Shown piece by piece: positions 8,637 through 16,833 of a stretch of 64,000 nucleotides of DNA (position 1 is its first letter; every line of letters begins with the position of its first letter). The stretch lies in contig CAWDVH010000001.1 in assembly GCA_963805705.1 (NCBI GenBank), positions 1,550,001 to 1,614,000 on the forward strand. Reading direction: 5' to 3'. The notes beneath the pieces were generated by a model, which saw only the letters and a list, made by a program, of their open reading frames with translations, was not told the DNA's origin and ran no database searches. The stretch comes from CAWDVH01 sp963805705. Lineage in GTDB: Bacteria > Actinomycetota > Actinomycetes > Streptosporangiales > Streptosporangiaceae. The position numbers were made by a program, and so were the translations under genes.

Positions 8637-8930
8637 TCAGTCGAGCTCGATCACCCTGGCGTGCAGGACCGAGCGCTGGTGCAATGCGGCGCGCAGGGCC
8701 CGGTGCAGCCCGTCTTCCAGGTAAAGCTCGCCCTGCCAGCGGATGACGTGCGGGAAGAGATCACCGTAGAACGTCGAGTCCTCGGCCAGGACCGACCCCA
8801 GGTCCAGCACATTCTTGGTCGTGATCAGCTGGTCCAGCCGGACCGGACGCGGCGGGACATCGGCCCATTCCCGGGCGCTCCTGGCACGATCGGGGTAGGG
8901 GCGTCCATCCCCGACCTGCTTAAAGATCAC
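8637..8930 (-). CDS. Conserved actinobacterial ParB/sulfiredoxin-fold-like protein (97 aa)
   Basis: A very conserved short actinobacterial family, recognisable by MIFKQVGDGRPYPD, RPVRLDQLITTKNVLDLG, LAEDSTFYGDLFPHVI and YLEDGLHRALRAAL. The order 'RLDQL ... DG-HRAL' recalls ParB/Srx-type nucleotidyl folds. Databases label relatives inconsistently, for example as VapB-like antitoxin, but no toxin gene is adjacent here. GTG start. The interval 8931-9159 downstream of the neighbouring operon holds only a terminator hairpin. Confidence 0.7.
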   Translation of the reverse strand: MIFKQVGDGRPYPDRARSAREWADVPPRPVRLDQLITTKNVLDLGSVLAEDSTFYGDLFPHVIRWQGELYLEDGLHRALRAALHQRSVLHARVIELD

Positions 8931-9090
8931 GCAATAAGTCTAGATGAGGGAGCCAGGCGCTGACGGTGGTGCGTCGTCTACCCCGCGAGAGGGACACGGG
9001 AGCAGGGAACGCAACCACCAGCTCGATCTGCTCCGGCGCACGCGTGCATGGTTCAACCGATGGCTCAGTGATGGGGCATCGGATCAGGAC

Positions 9091-9131
9091 CCGGCCTGAC
9101 CGAGGACGTTGTGTCGGCTCAGTCAGGCCGG
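9091..9131 (-). terminator. Terminator for the ATP-grasp/flavoprotein operon
   Basis: Inverted repeat CCGGCCTGAC ... GTCAGGCCGG, perfect ten-base arms with a 21-base loop, 29 bases past the flavoprotein stop. Confidence 0.6.
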
Positions 9132-9159
9132 GAAGGCATTCGGGCCGGGCTCTGGCGAG

Positions 9160-10416
9160 TCAGGCTGTCTCCTGAAACGCGGCGCCAGTGCTCAGCTCCG
9201 ACTTGTCCGGTGACGCTGACTGGTTTCGGCTGACCTTCGAGCGACGGGCCAGCGACTGGGCGAGTTGCCGGGCGCTGTTGTGAGTCCCGGCGATGAATCG
9301 CACCGATGGGCCCAGGCTCACGGCGGCGGGAGCGCCGGCGAAGTACAAACCGGGAACGGACGACTCGCCAGCCCGGCTCACCACCGGGTAGCGGTTGAGG
9401 GTCGCTATTCCCGCGCGGAGTCCTTCCGGCAGGAAGGGCAGCCGGGCGAGATCGACGCGGAACCCGGTGCCGGCGATCACGTGGTCGGCGTCGACGGCCG
9501 ACCGCTTCGGCCCCTCGACGAGGAGCCGCACGCCGCTTCCGCTGGGCACGGCTCCCCGTACGTGATGCTCGGTCAGCACGTCGACCACGCCGTCGACGCG
9601 ATCCTTGAGCCACCAGGCGCCGGCTGGCCCGAGTACGGTTCGCGCCTTCGTGATCCGCATGTCCTGCGGCAGCCTGCGGAAGGCCGCCGGGGAGTTCCAG
9701 AAGGCGCAGTGCCAGCCCTCGCAGAGCCTGTTCACCGGTCGCCGGATGTGCCCGAGCCGACTCAGCCGCTCGGGGTTGGGGTCAAGCCAGCTGACGGCCG
9801 GCCGCCGCACGACGACCTGGGTGTCGGCTCCCGCCTCGTGCAGGAGCGCTGCTGTCTCCAGCGCTGACTGGCCGCCGCCCACCACGGCGACCCGGCGGCC
9901 TTGGAAGCGGCCGAGATCGTGATGGTCGGCGGTATGAGAGATCAGCTCGGACGGCAGGCCCGACAGCTCGTCGGGGATGGTGGCGTAGGGAAGCACACCG
10001 GTCGCGACCACGACCTGCCGGGCGGTCACCGAGTCGGCGTCAGCGAATGCCACCTTGAACCCGCCGTCGACGGCAGTGATCTCGGTCACCGTGACATCGC
10101 TCACGTCGGGCACCAGCTGCTCGGTATACCAGTCGGCGTAGTCGAGAAACCGCTCGCCCGACAGCGGGCCCAGCCGGTCGACGTAGTCGAGTCCGCGCAG
10201 CCGGCAGTACGCTGCGACGTCATACCCGGCCTTGGGCGACGACATGTCCGAGCCATAGGGCTCCGAGCGCAGGTTCATGCCGACCGGCATGTGCGCCTTC
10301 CAGGTATCCATCGGGCGACCCACGATGCGATGGTCGACGCCGAGCCCGCGCAGGTGGGCAGAAATCGACAGCCCGAACGGACCCGCACCGATGATCAGAA
10401 TCTCGTCATTTGACAC
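9160..10416 (-). CDS. FAD-dependent monooxygenase-like oxidoreductase
   Basis: 418 residues with two dinucleotide-binding motifs: ILIIGAGPFGLS at the N-terminus (FAD) and RVAVVGGGQSALETAALL near residue 175 (NADPH). FSISAHL-type spacing, SWLDPNPERL and HVIAGTGFRVDL fit flavin monooxygenases of the lysine/ornithine N-hydroxylase and FMO-like superfamily. The GTG at 10416 has GGAAGGGAA upstream and overlaps the end of the ATP-grasp gene by 11 bases, so the two are one operon. A role in tailoring the ligase product is inferred. Substrate unknown. Confidence 0.8.
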   Translation of the reverse strand: MSNDEILIIGAGPFGLSISAHLRGLGVDHRIVGRPMDTWKAHMPVGMNLRSEPYGSDMSSPKAGYDVAAYCRLRGLDYVDRLGPLSGERFLDYADWYTEQLVPDVSDVTVTEITAVDGGFKVAFADADSVTARQVVVATGVLPYATIPDELSGLPSELISHTADHHDLGRFQGRRVAVVGGGQSALETAALLHEAGADTQVVVRRPAVSWLDPNPERLSRLGHIRRPVNRLCEGWHCAFWNSPAAFRRLPQDMRITKARTVLGPAGAWWLKDRVDGVVDVLTEHHVRGAVPSGSGVRLLVEGPKRSAVDADHVIAGTGFRVDLARLPFLPEGLRAGIATLNRYPVVSRAGESSVPGLYFAGAPAAVSLGPSVRFIAGTHNSARQLAQSLARRSKVSRNQSASPDKSELSTGAAFQETA

Positions 10417-11728
10417 GTAGTGTTCCCTTCCGACCCAAATCCTGTGATGGTGACTGTGAGCTTCGTGACCTGTTGCGCATGGCCACTGCGGTGGTTCGCA
10501 ATTCCGCCATGACCGGACCGAGGTCACGCCGGTCGAGGCAGTCGTAATGGGACGTCCGGACGAACTCCGTGGCGAAGGTCCACAGCGCCCTGGTCCGGGA
10601 CATGCTGTCCGGTCGTCCGGCCCGCCGGTAGTTGTCCCGCAGCCATCGCATGTCACCGCGCAGCCAGCGCATCCGGAAGCCGGTTTCGTAGCCTTCCACG
10701 CGATCCACGGGAAGCCCGCTGGCCCATTGCCAGACCATGAGCGGGAAATTGACGCCGGAATGCAGTGCGGTCTCGATGGGCCCCGCGAGCCTCGCGTTGA
10801 TCTCCATCAGCAACGGGCGATTGTCCGCGTCGCGCCGGAATTCCACCTCGCACAAGCCCTGCAGGCCGAGGGCCGTGACCAGGCGCACGGACGAGGCGTA
10901 GATGTCATCCGGCAACGGCACGCTCTCGCGCAGCACCGAGGCGCCGCCCAGCGCAGGGCTGGTGCGGTGCTCCAGGTGCGCGAAGCTCGCGTGCACGTCA
11001 CCGTCGAGCATGAACAGCGTGACGCCCTCGCGGCGGCCGCTCACCCATTCCTGCGCCAGGACACCGGCGCCTGCGCTCAGGAACGTCTGGGTCACGCTGA
11101 CCGCTTCAAACTCGTCGACGACCTCGACGGCCTGCAGGCGATCGGCCGATTGCCGTGCCCATGAGGTGGTGGGCTTGAGCACGACGGGGAACTCGAACTC
11201 GGCGAGCATGGCCGGCACGTCGTCGACACTTTCGATCCGCATCGTCTTCGGGTGGTCGATGCCCAGACCGCGCGCGACTTCCAACGTGCGGTCCTTGTTG
11301 TTGGCGACCTCAAGCGCGGAATTCGACGGCAGCGCGAGCAGGCATCCGAGCGCCGCGAGCTGCTCTCGCCGTGGCATCAGCGCCGCGATGGCGCCGTCGC
11401 TGGCCGGGAGGACGATACGGGTCGGATGCTCGCGGACGAATTCGACGACCCCCGTCGCAAAGGCCGTGACGTCGGTCGCGAAGCTGGGCAGCACCACATT
11501 GTGGGCGGAGTAGCGGGAGCGGAATGCAAGGACGGGAAGCGAGGGGTCACATTCGGCGAAGCACTCGCCCATGGCCACGCGCAACCCGGCCCGGCCGAGG
11601 CTGCGGACACTGGCCAGGCTCTGGCGGCTCGCCGCGTCGAGGACCAGGATGTCGTAGACGTCGGGCGCGCCGTCTTGGACAGGGACCGTCTGCGTCGGCA
11701 ACGTCGTTGCCGCCGGCATTTCCGTCAC
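10406..11728 (-). CDS. ATP-grasp carboxylate-amine ligase
   Basis: 440 residues. Central FPVVLKPTTSW (ATP-binding Lys), AQEWVSGRREGVTLFMLDG and CEVEFRRDADNRPLLMEINARL (metal-binding Glu/Asn) are those of ATP-grasp enzymes, which join a carboxylate to an amine through an acyl phosphate. The N-terminal domain (ILVLDAASRQSLASVRSLG) is the preATP-grasp fold of the carboxylate-amine ligase subgroup. First gene of a two-gene operon with an overlapping flavoprotein; no peptide precursor or carrier-protein gene is adjacent. GTG start; a second start lies three codons downstream. Confidence 0.85.
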   Translation of the reverse strand: MTEMPAATTLPTQTVPVQDGAPDVYDILVLDAASRQSLASVRSLGRAGLRVAMGECFAECDPSLPVLAFRSRYSAHNVVLPSFATDVTAFATGVVEFVREHPTRIVLPASDGAIAALMPRREQLAALGCLLALPSNSALEVANNKDRTLEVARGLGIDHPKTMRIESVDDVPAMLAEFEFPVVLKPTTSWARQSADRLQAVEVVDEFEAVSVTQTFLSAGAGVLAQEWVSGRREGVTLFMLDGDVHASFAHLEHRTSPALGGASVLRESVPLPDDIYASSVRLVTALGLQGLCEVEFRRDADNRPLLMEINARLAGPIETALHSGVNFPLMVWQWASGLPVDRVEGYETGFRMRWLRGDMRWLRDNYRRAGRPDSMSRTRALWTFATEFVRTSHYDCLDRRDLGPVMAELRTTAVAMRNRSRSSQSPSQDLGRKGTLRVK

Positions 11729-12019
11729 TGCATCCCACCTTCCCTGCTGGCCGGACCCAGCTCATGCGGGCCGTCTGGGCGCGCCAAATCGGGGGCTTGA
11801 CCCCGCCTTGACCGCCAGTTGCTTGCCTGATCATGCCGTCTGGAGGCGGGCGTCGTGGTGGATTGCGTCGTATTTGGCAGAGCTGTGATATTCGGCTGAG
11901 GTCATCGCGTTCCGTCACCAGGCACAGGGCCAGCTGGCGACCCTCGGCGAACGCCGCTGGACGGAGGCAAAATGACCAGGGCTCCGGGCAGCGATGCGAC
12001 AGCGGCGTGTCGAAAGCCG

Positions 12020-12162
12020 GCCTGGACTGCGGCCGGTAAGGATGACATCGGACCCTCAGCCCCGGCACGCAGGGCTGTCTCGGGCCCGAAGCCTGCGCTG
12101 CCACCGATCAGGACGACGGCCTGTCCGGCCAGTATCCGGTTGGCGCCGGGCGGGAGCAGGAT
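12020..12162 (-). pseudogene. Short-chain dehydrogenase N-terminal relic
   Basis: On the minus strand, just after the disulfide-reductase-like gene, a frame reads LAGQAVVLIGGSAGFG then PETALRAGAEG, a Rossmann start with GGSAGFG. After one shift it continues as DVILTGRSPGRLS. This is the first ~45 residues of an SDR enzyme, frameshifted and without the rest. The remaining bases to 11729 show no coding character and presumably carry the promoter of the ATP-grasp gene. Confidence 0.5.
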
Positions 12163-12180
12163 CTGGTCAGCTGGTCATGC

Positions 12181-13560
12181 TCACTGCGACAGGCTCGCCA
12201 TCCGCGCGTCCATCGGCCTGGCCGGCTGGGGCATCTCCGCGATCTGCATGCGGAGTGCCTTGACGGCCGCGTCGTAGATGCCCGAGAAGCTGGGGAAGGG
12301 CTGGATGGTGTCGCTCAGTATCTCGATGGGGACGTGTGCGCGGATGGCCAGGGTGGCCTGCTGCAGCCACTCACCGGCTTCGGGCCCGAGCGCGTAGGCG
12401 CCGGTCAGCCGCTGGCCGTCGCTGAGCAGCGTCAGGAACCCGTTGGAGTCGGCGTAGGCGTGCGTGTAGGTAGCGGTCTTGGGTACCTCGGACAACAGCG
12501 CGGTGGCGGTGTACTGCGCTTCGGCCGCGCCCACCGCGGCGGCCTGCGGATCGGTGTAGGTGACCCGCGGAACGGCTTCGTAGTTCGCCGGGCGCCCGTC
12601 ACCGGCGATGTTCTCGGCGACCACGTCGCCCTCGTACTCGCCGACGTGGGTCAGCGGCCAGATGCCGTTGACGTCGCCGATCGCCCAGAGACGCTCGCCC
12701 GCGCGCAGGTGCTCGTCGACCGGGATCCCGTGCGGGCCGGCCGTGACGCCGACCGTCTCCAGGCCGATCCCCTCGACCCGCGGGCGCCGGCCGGTGGCCA
12801 CCAGCAGCCGGTCGCCCCGCAGATCCGCGCCGCCGTCGAAAGACAGGACGTACTCGTCACCTTCCCGCCGCGCCGCGGTGGCGTGCATCCCGAGCCTCAG
12901 CTCGATCCCGTCCCGGCGCAGGGCCTCGCCGAGCGCCTCGCCCAGCGGCGCAGGCTCGCGGGGCAGCACGCGCTCGGCGCCCTCGACGATCACCGCCTCG
13001 CCGCCGAGACGCCGCACGACCTGTGCGAGCTCGAGGCCAGCGGCCCCCCCGCCCAGCACCAGCAGGCGGCGCGGGACAGCCTTCATGCTCGTCGCCTCGC
13101 GGGTGCCCCAGACGCCCTCGAGCTCACGGAGCCCTGAGATCGGAGGCACGATCGGCTCTGCGCCGGTCGCCACGACGACGTGCTGCGCGGTATGGCGGAC
13201 GCCGTCGACTTCGACCACGCCGGTGCCGGCCAGCCGGCCCGTGCCCCGCAGCAGGTCAATGCCCCGGCCCGCCAGCCAGTGTTCCTGGCCGGCGTCGGAG
13301 TAGTTCGACACCATGAAGTCCCGCCAGGCCAGCGTGGCCGCCACGTCGACCTGCGCGCTCGCGGCGGCCTCGCGCGCGCCGTGCACCGCCTCGCCAGGGC
13401 GCAGCAGCGACTTCGACGGAATACACGCCCAGTAGGAGCACTCGCCGCCGACCAGCTCGCGCTCCACGACGGCGACGCGCAGCCCGCGCGCGGCCAGCGC
13501 CGCGGCGCAGTGCTCTCCCGGCGCCCCCCCGCCGAAGACGATCACGTCATAGTCGCTCAT
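12181..13560 (-). CDS. Pyridine nucleotide-disulfide oxidoreductase, Lpd/MerA-like
   Basis: 459 residues, family length. The FAD motif VIVFGGGAPGEHCA, redox pair in GGECSYWACIPSK (CX4C), NAD(P) motif LLVLGGGAAGLELA and second FAD motif LWAIGDVNGIWPLTHVGEY are all present. The C-terminal dyad that is HPTxSE in true lipoamide dehydrogenase reads QPFPSFSG here, so catalytic His and Glu are both absent and classical dihydrolipoyl dehydrogenase activity is unlikely. The ATG overlaps the stop of the VOC gene by four bases (ATGA). Confidence 0.87.
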   Translation of the reverse strand: MSDYDVIVFGGGAPGEHCAAALAARGLRVAVVERELVGGECSYWACIPSKSLLRPGEAVHGAREAAASAQVDVAATLAWRDFMVSNYSDAGQEHWLAGRGIDLLRGTGRLAGTGVVEVDGVRHTAQHVVVATGAEPIVPPISGLRELEGVWGTREATSMKAVPRRLLVLGGGAAGLELAQVVRRLGGEAVIVEGAERVLPREPAPLGEALGEALRRDGIELRLGMHATAARREGDEYVLSFDGGADLRGDRLLVATGRRPRVEGIGLETVGVTAGPHGIPVDEHLRAGERLWAIGDVNGIWPLTHVGEYEGDVVAENIAGDGRPANYEAVPRVTYTDPQAAAVGAAEAQYTATALLSEVPKTATYTHAYADSNGFLTLLSDGQRLTGAYALGPEAGEWLQQATLAIRAHVPIEILSDTIQPFPSFSGIYDAAVKALRMQIAEMPQPARPMDARMASLSQ

Positions 13561-14180
13561 GCCGGCAGTTCCGTCCCGGCCTGCTCCGCCACCATGTACG
13601 CGGCGTACCAGTCGGGCCAGTTCGCGTCGGCCGCGCCGATGCGCTTCTCGTGCTCGCCGTGCGCGACCGACGCGCGCCGCATCGCGCCCGCCAGGTCCGC
13701 CGCGGATGCGAATGCCGTCTGCGCGGCGTCGATCCGGCCGGGCAGCCTCTTGGTGAGCTCCTGCAGCAGCCAGCCGTTGCCGTCCACGTCGCTGAACGTG
13801 GCGAAGGAGCTATAGCTGGCGTGATCGGGCGCGGGGCCGCTCACGCGGCCGCTCGTGCCGTCGGGCTGGAACTGAGCGCCCGGCGTCCCGGCGTGGAACA
13901 CCTCGCTGACCTCGGCGCCATGGGCGATGAGCTCGCCGCGCGCAGCCTCGATATCGGAGACGATCAGGTACAGGCCCCGGGCCGAGCCGGGCGCGGCCGT
14001 GGTGATGTTCGTGCCGAACTGGATCGAGCACCCCGAGCCTGGCGGCGTGAACTGGACAACCCGGAAGCCGTTATCGAAGGGAAAGTCAGCGTCCAGCCTC
14101 CACCCGAGCCCCCCGTAGAACTCCTTCGCGCGGTCGGCATCCGAGACAGGGATGACGACCACCTCGAGCTTGATGTCCAT
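13557..14180 (-). CDS. VOC-family (glyoxalase/bleomycin-resistance fold) protein
   Basis: 207 residues. Residues 1-135 are a VOC domain (EVVVIPVSDADRAKEFYGGL, RVVQFTPPGSGCSIQFG, FATFSDVDGNGWLLQE). The last 60 residues are a helical tail with HGEHEKRIG and WPDWYAAYMVAEQAG, found in a subset of actinobacterial VOC proteins. The ATG at 14180 is chosen for GGGAGAGGAAACC upstream; a longer frame reaches 14243 without support. Translationally coupled to the flavoprotein gene. Function unknown. Confidence 0.85.
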   Translation of the reverse strand: MDIKLEVVVIPVSDADRAKEFYGGLGWRLDADFPFDNGFRVVQFTPPGSGCSIQFGTNITTAAPGSARGLYLIVSDIEAARGELIAHGAEVSEVFHAGTPGAQFQPDGTSGRVSGPAPDHASYSSFATFSDVDGNGWLLQELTKRLPGRIDAAQTAFASAADLAGAMRRASVAHGEHEKRIGAADANWPDWYAAYMVAEQAGTELPA

Positions 14181-14398
14181 GATGCCGGTTTCCTCTCCCT
14201 TGATGTCAGTGGCCCGTGCCAATGTCTCCGGCTTCTGTGCCACCCGGGGCTGGGCTTACGCCCACCTTCACGCCATGCATCGCCGAATCCACACGATCTC
14301 ATCAGATCGCTCGGGCAAGCCTGATGCCGGGGGCAATACCAACTCTGCCCCTGCCCGCCGCTGCGCCGGCGGGCAGGGTGCCGGCCGCGGGAACTAGC

Positions 14399-14740
14399 TC
14401 AGCTCATGTCTTCCTGGCCCGGCTGGCCGCCCGCCTGCGGGTGGTGCGGGCAACGTGCCGACGAGCAGGCACGACAGAGCGCATACGGCGATCTCGTAGA
14501 GGAGGGCCGGTGGATCGAGCGGGAGAAGTTGGTTCGCCCGGCGGCGGAGACGGCGTGATTCACTGCTTGCTGGATGGCGGCGGTAACGGCGGGCGGCGCT
14601 GCCGGGGATCGAGCGGTGGCCGCGCTGACGTCGATCAGCTGCATGAAGGTGGCCGACAGGATGACCGGCAGCAGCAGGGAGCGGCGGTCCTTCACTTCCG
14701 CGGGGGGCGGCCCGGTCTTGAGGCTCGCTGGTCCGGTCAC
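14399..14740 (-). pseudogene. DHA2-type MFS efflux transporter, internally deleted
   Basis: The frame opens with LLLPVILSATFMQLIDVS, the first helix of a drug:H+ antiporter of the 14-helix family. Only about 60 codons later another frame gives YEIAVCALSCLLVGTLP, which resembles the last helix of the same family. Roughly 400 central codons are missing and the two ends are out of frame. It directly follows the SDR gene and was presumably its operon partner under TetR control. 14244-14398 holds nothing recognisable. Confidence 0.65.
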
Positions 14741-14774
14741 GGAGGGGCCCCTCGCGGCGCCGATCTGCGGCCGG

Positions 14775-15618
14775 TCATCTGAAGTTCTCGAGGTGGGCTG
14801 CGGTCCACTCCGCGAAGGAGCGGGCCGGCGCCCGTGACCTCCTCGACGGTGGGAAGTACGGCCATGGCGTGATCGGTGCCGGCCTGGGCCATGCTGGCGA
14901 TCACGGCGTCGGCCAGCTCGGCGGGCATGCCGCCCTCGACCATGGCGGCCTGGGCGGCTTCGGGAGGCACGTCGACGAGCCGCAGCGGCCGGCCGAGCGC
15001 GGCGCTGAGGGTCTCAACCTGGTCGGCTGAGCAGAGCAGTTCCGGGCCGGTGAGCGGGTAGGTCTTGTTTTCGTGACCGGGTTCGGTCAGTGCCCTGGCC
15101 GCCACCGCGGCGATGTCGGCCGGGTCGATGGCGGCCGTCTTGGCCTGGGCGAACGGGGCGTAGATCGCGTCCTGGGTCTTGATCGTCGGTGCCCACATCA
15201 GCGCGTTCGACATGAATGCCCCCGGGCGCAGCACCGTCCACGCCATGCCGCTGGCGGCTACGGCTCGCTCCCCGGCCAGATGCCAGCGTGTGATCGGATC
15301 GTCCGCGCCGTGACCGGCACCGAGGACCGACAGGGTGACCACATGGGCCACGCCGGCCTGCTTGGCCGCCCCGATCAGGTTCGTGTCATGGCTCGGCCCC
15401 TCGGGACCACCCGACAGCAGGAAAACTTGCTCGACTCCCTCCAGCGCAGCGCCAAGAGTCTCAGGGCGGCCCAGGTCGCCGGCGACGACCTCGACTCCGG
15501 CAGGAAGCCCGGCCTGCGCAGGCGTGCGGGACAGGGCCCGGACACCCGCGCCCCCCGTGACCAGCTCAGCCACGAGCTGGCGCCCGACTGTCCCCGTTGC
15601 CCCAGTTATCAGGATCAT
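14775..15618 (-). pseudogene. NmrA-like NAD(P)-binding SDR, C-terminal frameshift
   Basis: The frame gives an NmrA/TMR-type reductase: MILITGATGTVGRQLVAEL, VEVVAGDLGRPETL, MAWTVLRPGAFMSN. Near 14830-14840 the frame is lost; the expected ending APARSFAEWTAAHLENFR with its stop at 14775 is in the next frame. A single extra G in the GGG run (or two lost bases) explains it. The uncorrected frame runs to 14737. Start ATG 15618 with AGGAGGAGA upstream. Only the last ~18 residues are altered, so it may retain activity, or the shift may be a sequencing error. Confidence 0.75.
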
Positions 15619-15645
15619 TTCTCTCCTCCTCACGTAGCGGTGCCG

Positions 15646-15678
15646 GTATCTGATGATACAACTTGTATCATCAGATAC
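15646..15678. promoter_or_regulatory. Perfect 33-bp palindrome, TetR operator candidate
   Basis: Two 16-base arms (GTATCTGATGATACAA and its exact complement) flank one central C, between the divergent SDR and TetR genes. A further partial copy (ATGTTGTATCG) follows at 15679-15689, next to the TetR start. Long perfect symmetry at this place is typical of a TetR-family autorepression operator; binding is inferred. Confidence 0.75.
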
Positions 15679-15696
15679 ATGTTGTATCGTTAACCT

Positions 15697-16408
15697 GTGG
15701 CCAAGTCAAGCGATCAGCGCGGCGGCGCAGTTGGGCTGCGGGCAGCGGGCGTGCAGCGCACCCGTCACAGCGTCGTTGCCGCCGTGCGCGAACGTCTGAT
15801 CGAGGCCGGCTACCACGGGCTCAGCCTCGAACAGGTCGCTGAGGATGCCGGGATCACCCGGGTGACCATCTACCGCCAGTTCGGCTCCAAACTCGGCCTC
15901 CTGCAGGCCGTCGCCGATGATCTCACCGAGCGGGGCCAGGCCGCCGGACGCCTCGGCGCCGCTGCCGCGCTCCCCGATGCCTCAACCGCGCTGCGGTCCC
16001 TGGTCGCCGAGCTGTGCCGTTTCTGGGACACCGACCCCCCGCTGTTCCGCCGGATGGTCAGCCTGGCCGCGGTGGACCCCGAGGCCCGGCAGGTGCTCGA
16101 GACCCGAGAGCAGTGGCGCTACGACGGGCTCCACACCGTCACTCAGCCGGCTGGCCGGCGAGGGGCGCCTGCGGGTGCCCTTCGGCAAGGATCAGGCCAT
16201 CGCCACGATCGCCGCCGTGACTAGCTTCCCCGCCTGCGACCAGATCGCCTCAACCCTCGGCGTCAGCTTCACCGAACTGCCCGGGCTGCTGCTCCCGTTG
16301 CTCAGCTCAGTCCTGGACCTCAAGGCGCCCGCAGTTGTCGACGGCAGTCGCCCCGGAAACTGTCTCGCTGTCGGATCCCTCACCACCGGCGTACCAGAAA
16401 GTCCTTGA
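15697..16408 (+). pseudogene. TetR-family regulator with internal frameshift
   Basis: Begins with GTG 18 bases after the palindrome and without a ribosome site, so probably leaderless. The N-terminal HTH is intact (AGYHGLSLEQVAEDAG, ITRVTIYRQFGSK). Near 16141 the frame shifts: the first frame ends at 16224 in Arg/Gly-rich residues, while the next frame continues as proper TetR sequence (RLAGEGRLRVPFGKDQ, then PACDQIASTLGVSFTELPG) to 16408. One extra A at about 16141 explains it. The DNA-binding part would still be made. Confidence 0.75.
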
Positions 16409-16426
16409 AAGAAATCGGGAAGGCGC

Positions 16427-16453
16427 TGTCGGATCGGGGCGGAGGTATTCGTA
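16427..16453 (+). promoter_or_regulatory. Candidate ECF-type promoter of the YCII/sigma operon
   Basis: TGTCGG at 16427 and CGTA at 16450 are separated by 17 bases, about 60 bases before the YCII gene. From memory, ECF42 targets carry a TGTCGA-like -35, so autoregulation is plausible. The string GCTGTCGGATC also occurs at 16368-16378. Weak evidence. Confidence 0.3.
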
Positions 16454-16509
16454 GCGAGTGTGAGCGGCCGCCCACGAGGAGCGCCCCGAACCACAGGAGA
16501 TGATCCGAG

Positions 16510-16833
16510 ATGCAGTACCTGGTTTCCGTGATTAACGACACGGCCAGCCTCGCCACCCCGGACGAGATGGCGGCGATCGACGTGTTCAACGACCGGCTCC
16601 AGGCGGAGGGCCACTGGGTCTTCGCCGGCGGCCTTGGATCGCCCAGCTCGGCCACGGTCATCGACAACCGGGGTGGTGAGGCGATGATCACTGACGGGCC
16701 CTTCCTGGAGTCGAAGGAGTACATCGTCGGTTTCTGGGTCATGGAGGCCCCCGATCTCGACGTGGCGCTCAAGCTCGCCGCCGACGGGTCGAGGGCCTGC
16801 AACCGGAAGATCGAGGTGCGGCCGTTTCTGTGA
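16510..16833 (+). CDS. YCII/DGPF-domain protein
   Basis: 107 residues with the family signature ITDGPFLESKEYIVGFWVME and a ferredoxin-like YCII fold. DGPF proteins are the standing genetic partners, and known regulon members, of ECF42 sigma factors, one of which follows with a four-base overlap (GTGA). A strong AGGAGATG ribosome site precedes the ATG. The biochemical role is unknown. Confidence 0.88.
   Translation: MQYLVSVINDTASLATPDEMAAIDVFNDRLQAEGHWVFAGGLGSPSSATVIDNRGGEAMITDGPFLESKEYIVGFWVMEAPDLDVALKLAADGSRACNRKIEVRPFL

Noticed and set aside
8637..8930. VapB-type antitoxin label
   Set aside because: No toxin gene adjoins it and the sequence lacks a ribbon-helix-helix pattern; described instead as a conserved protein of unknown role.
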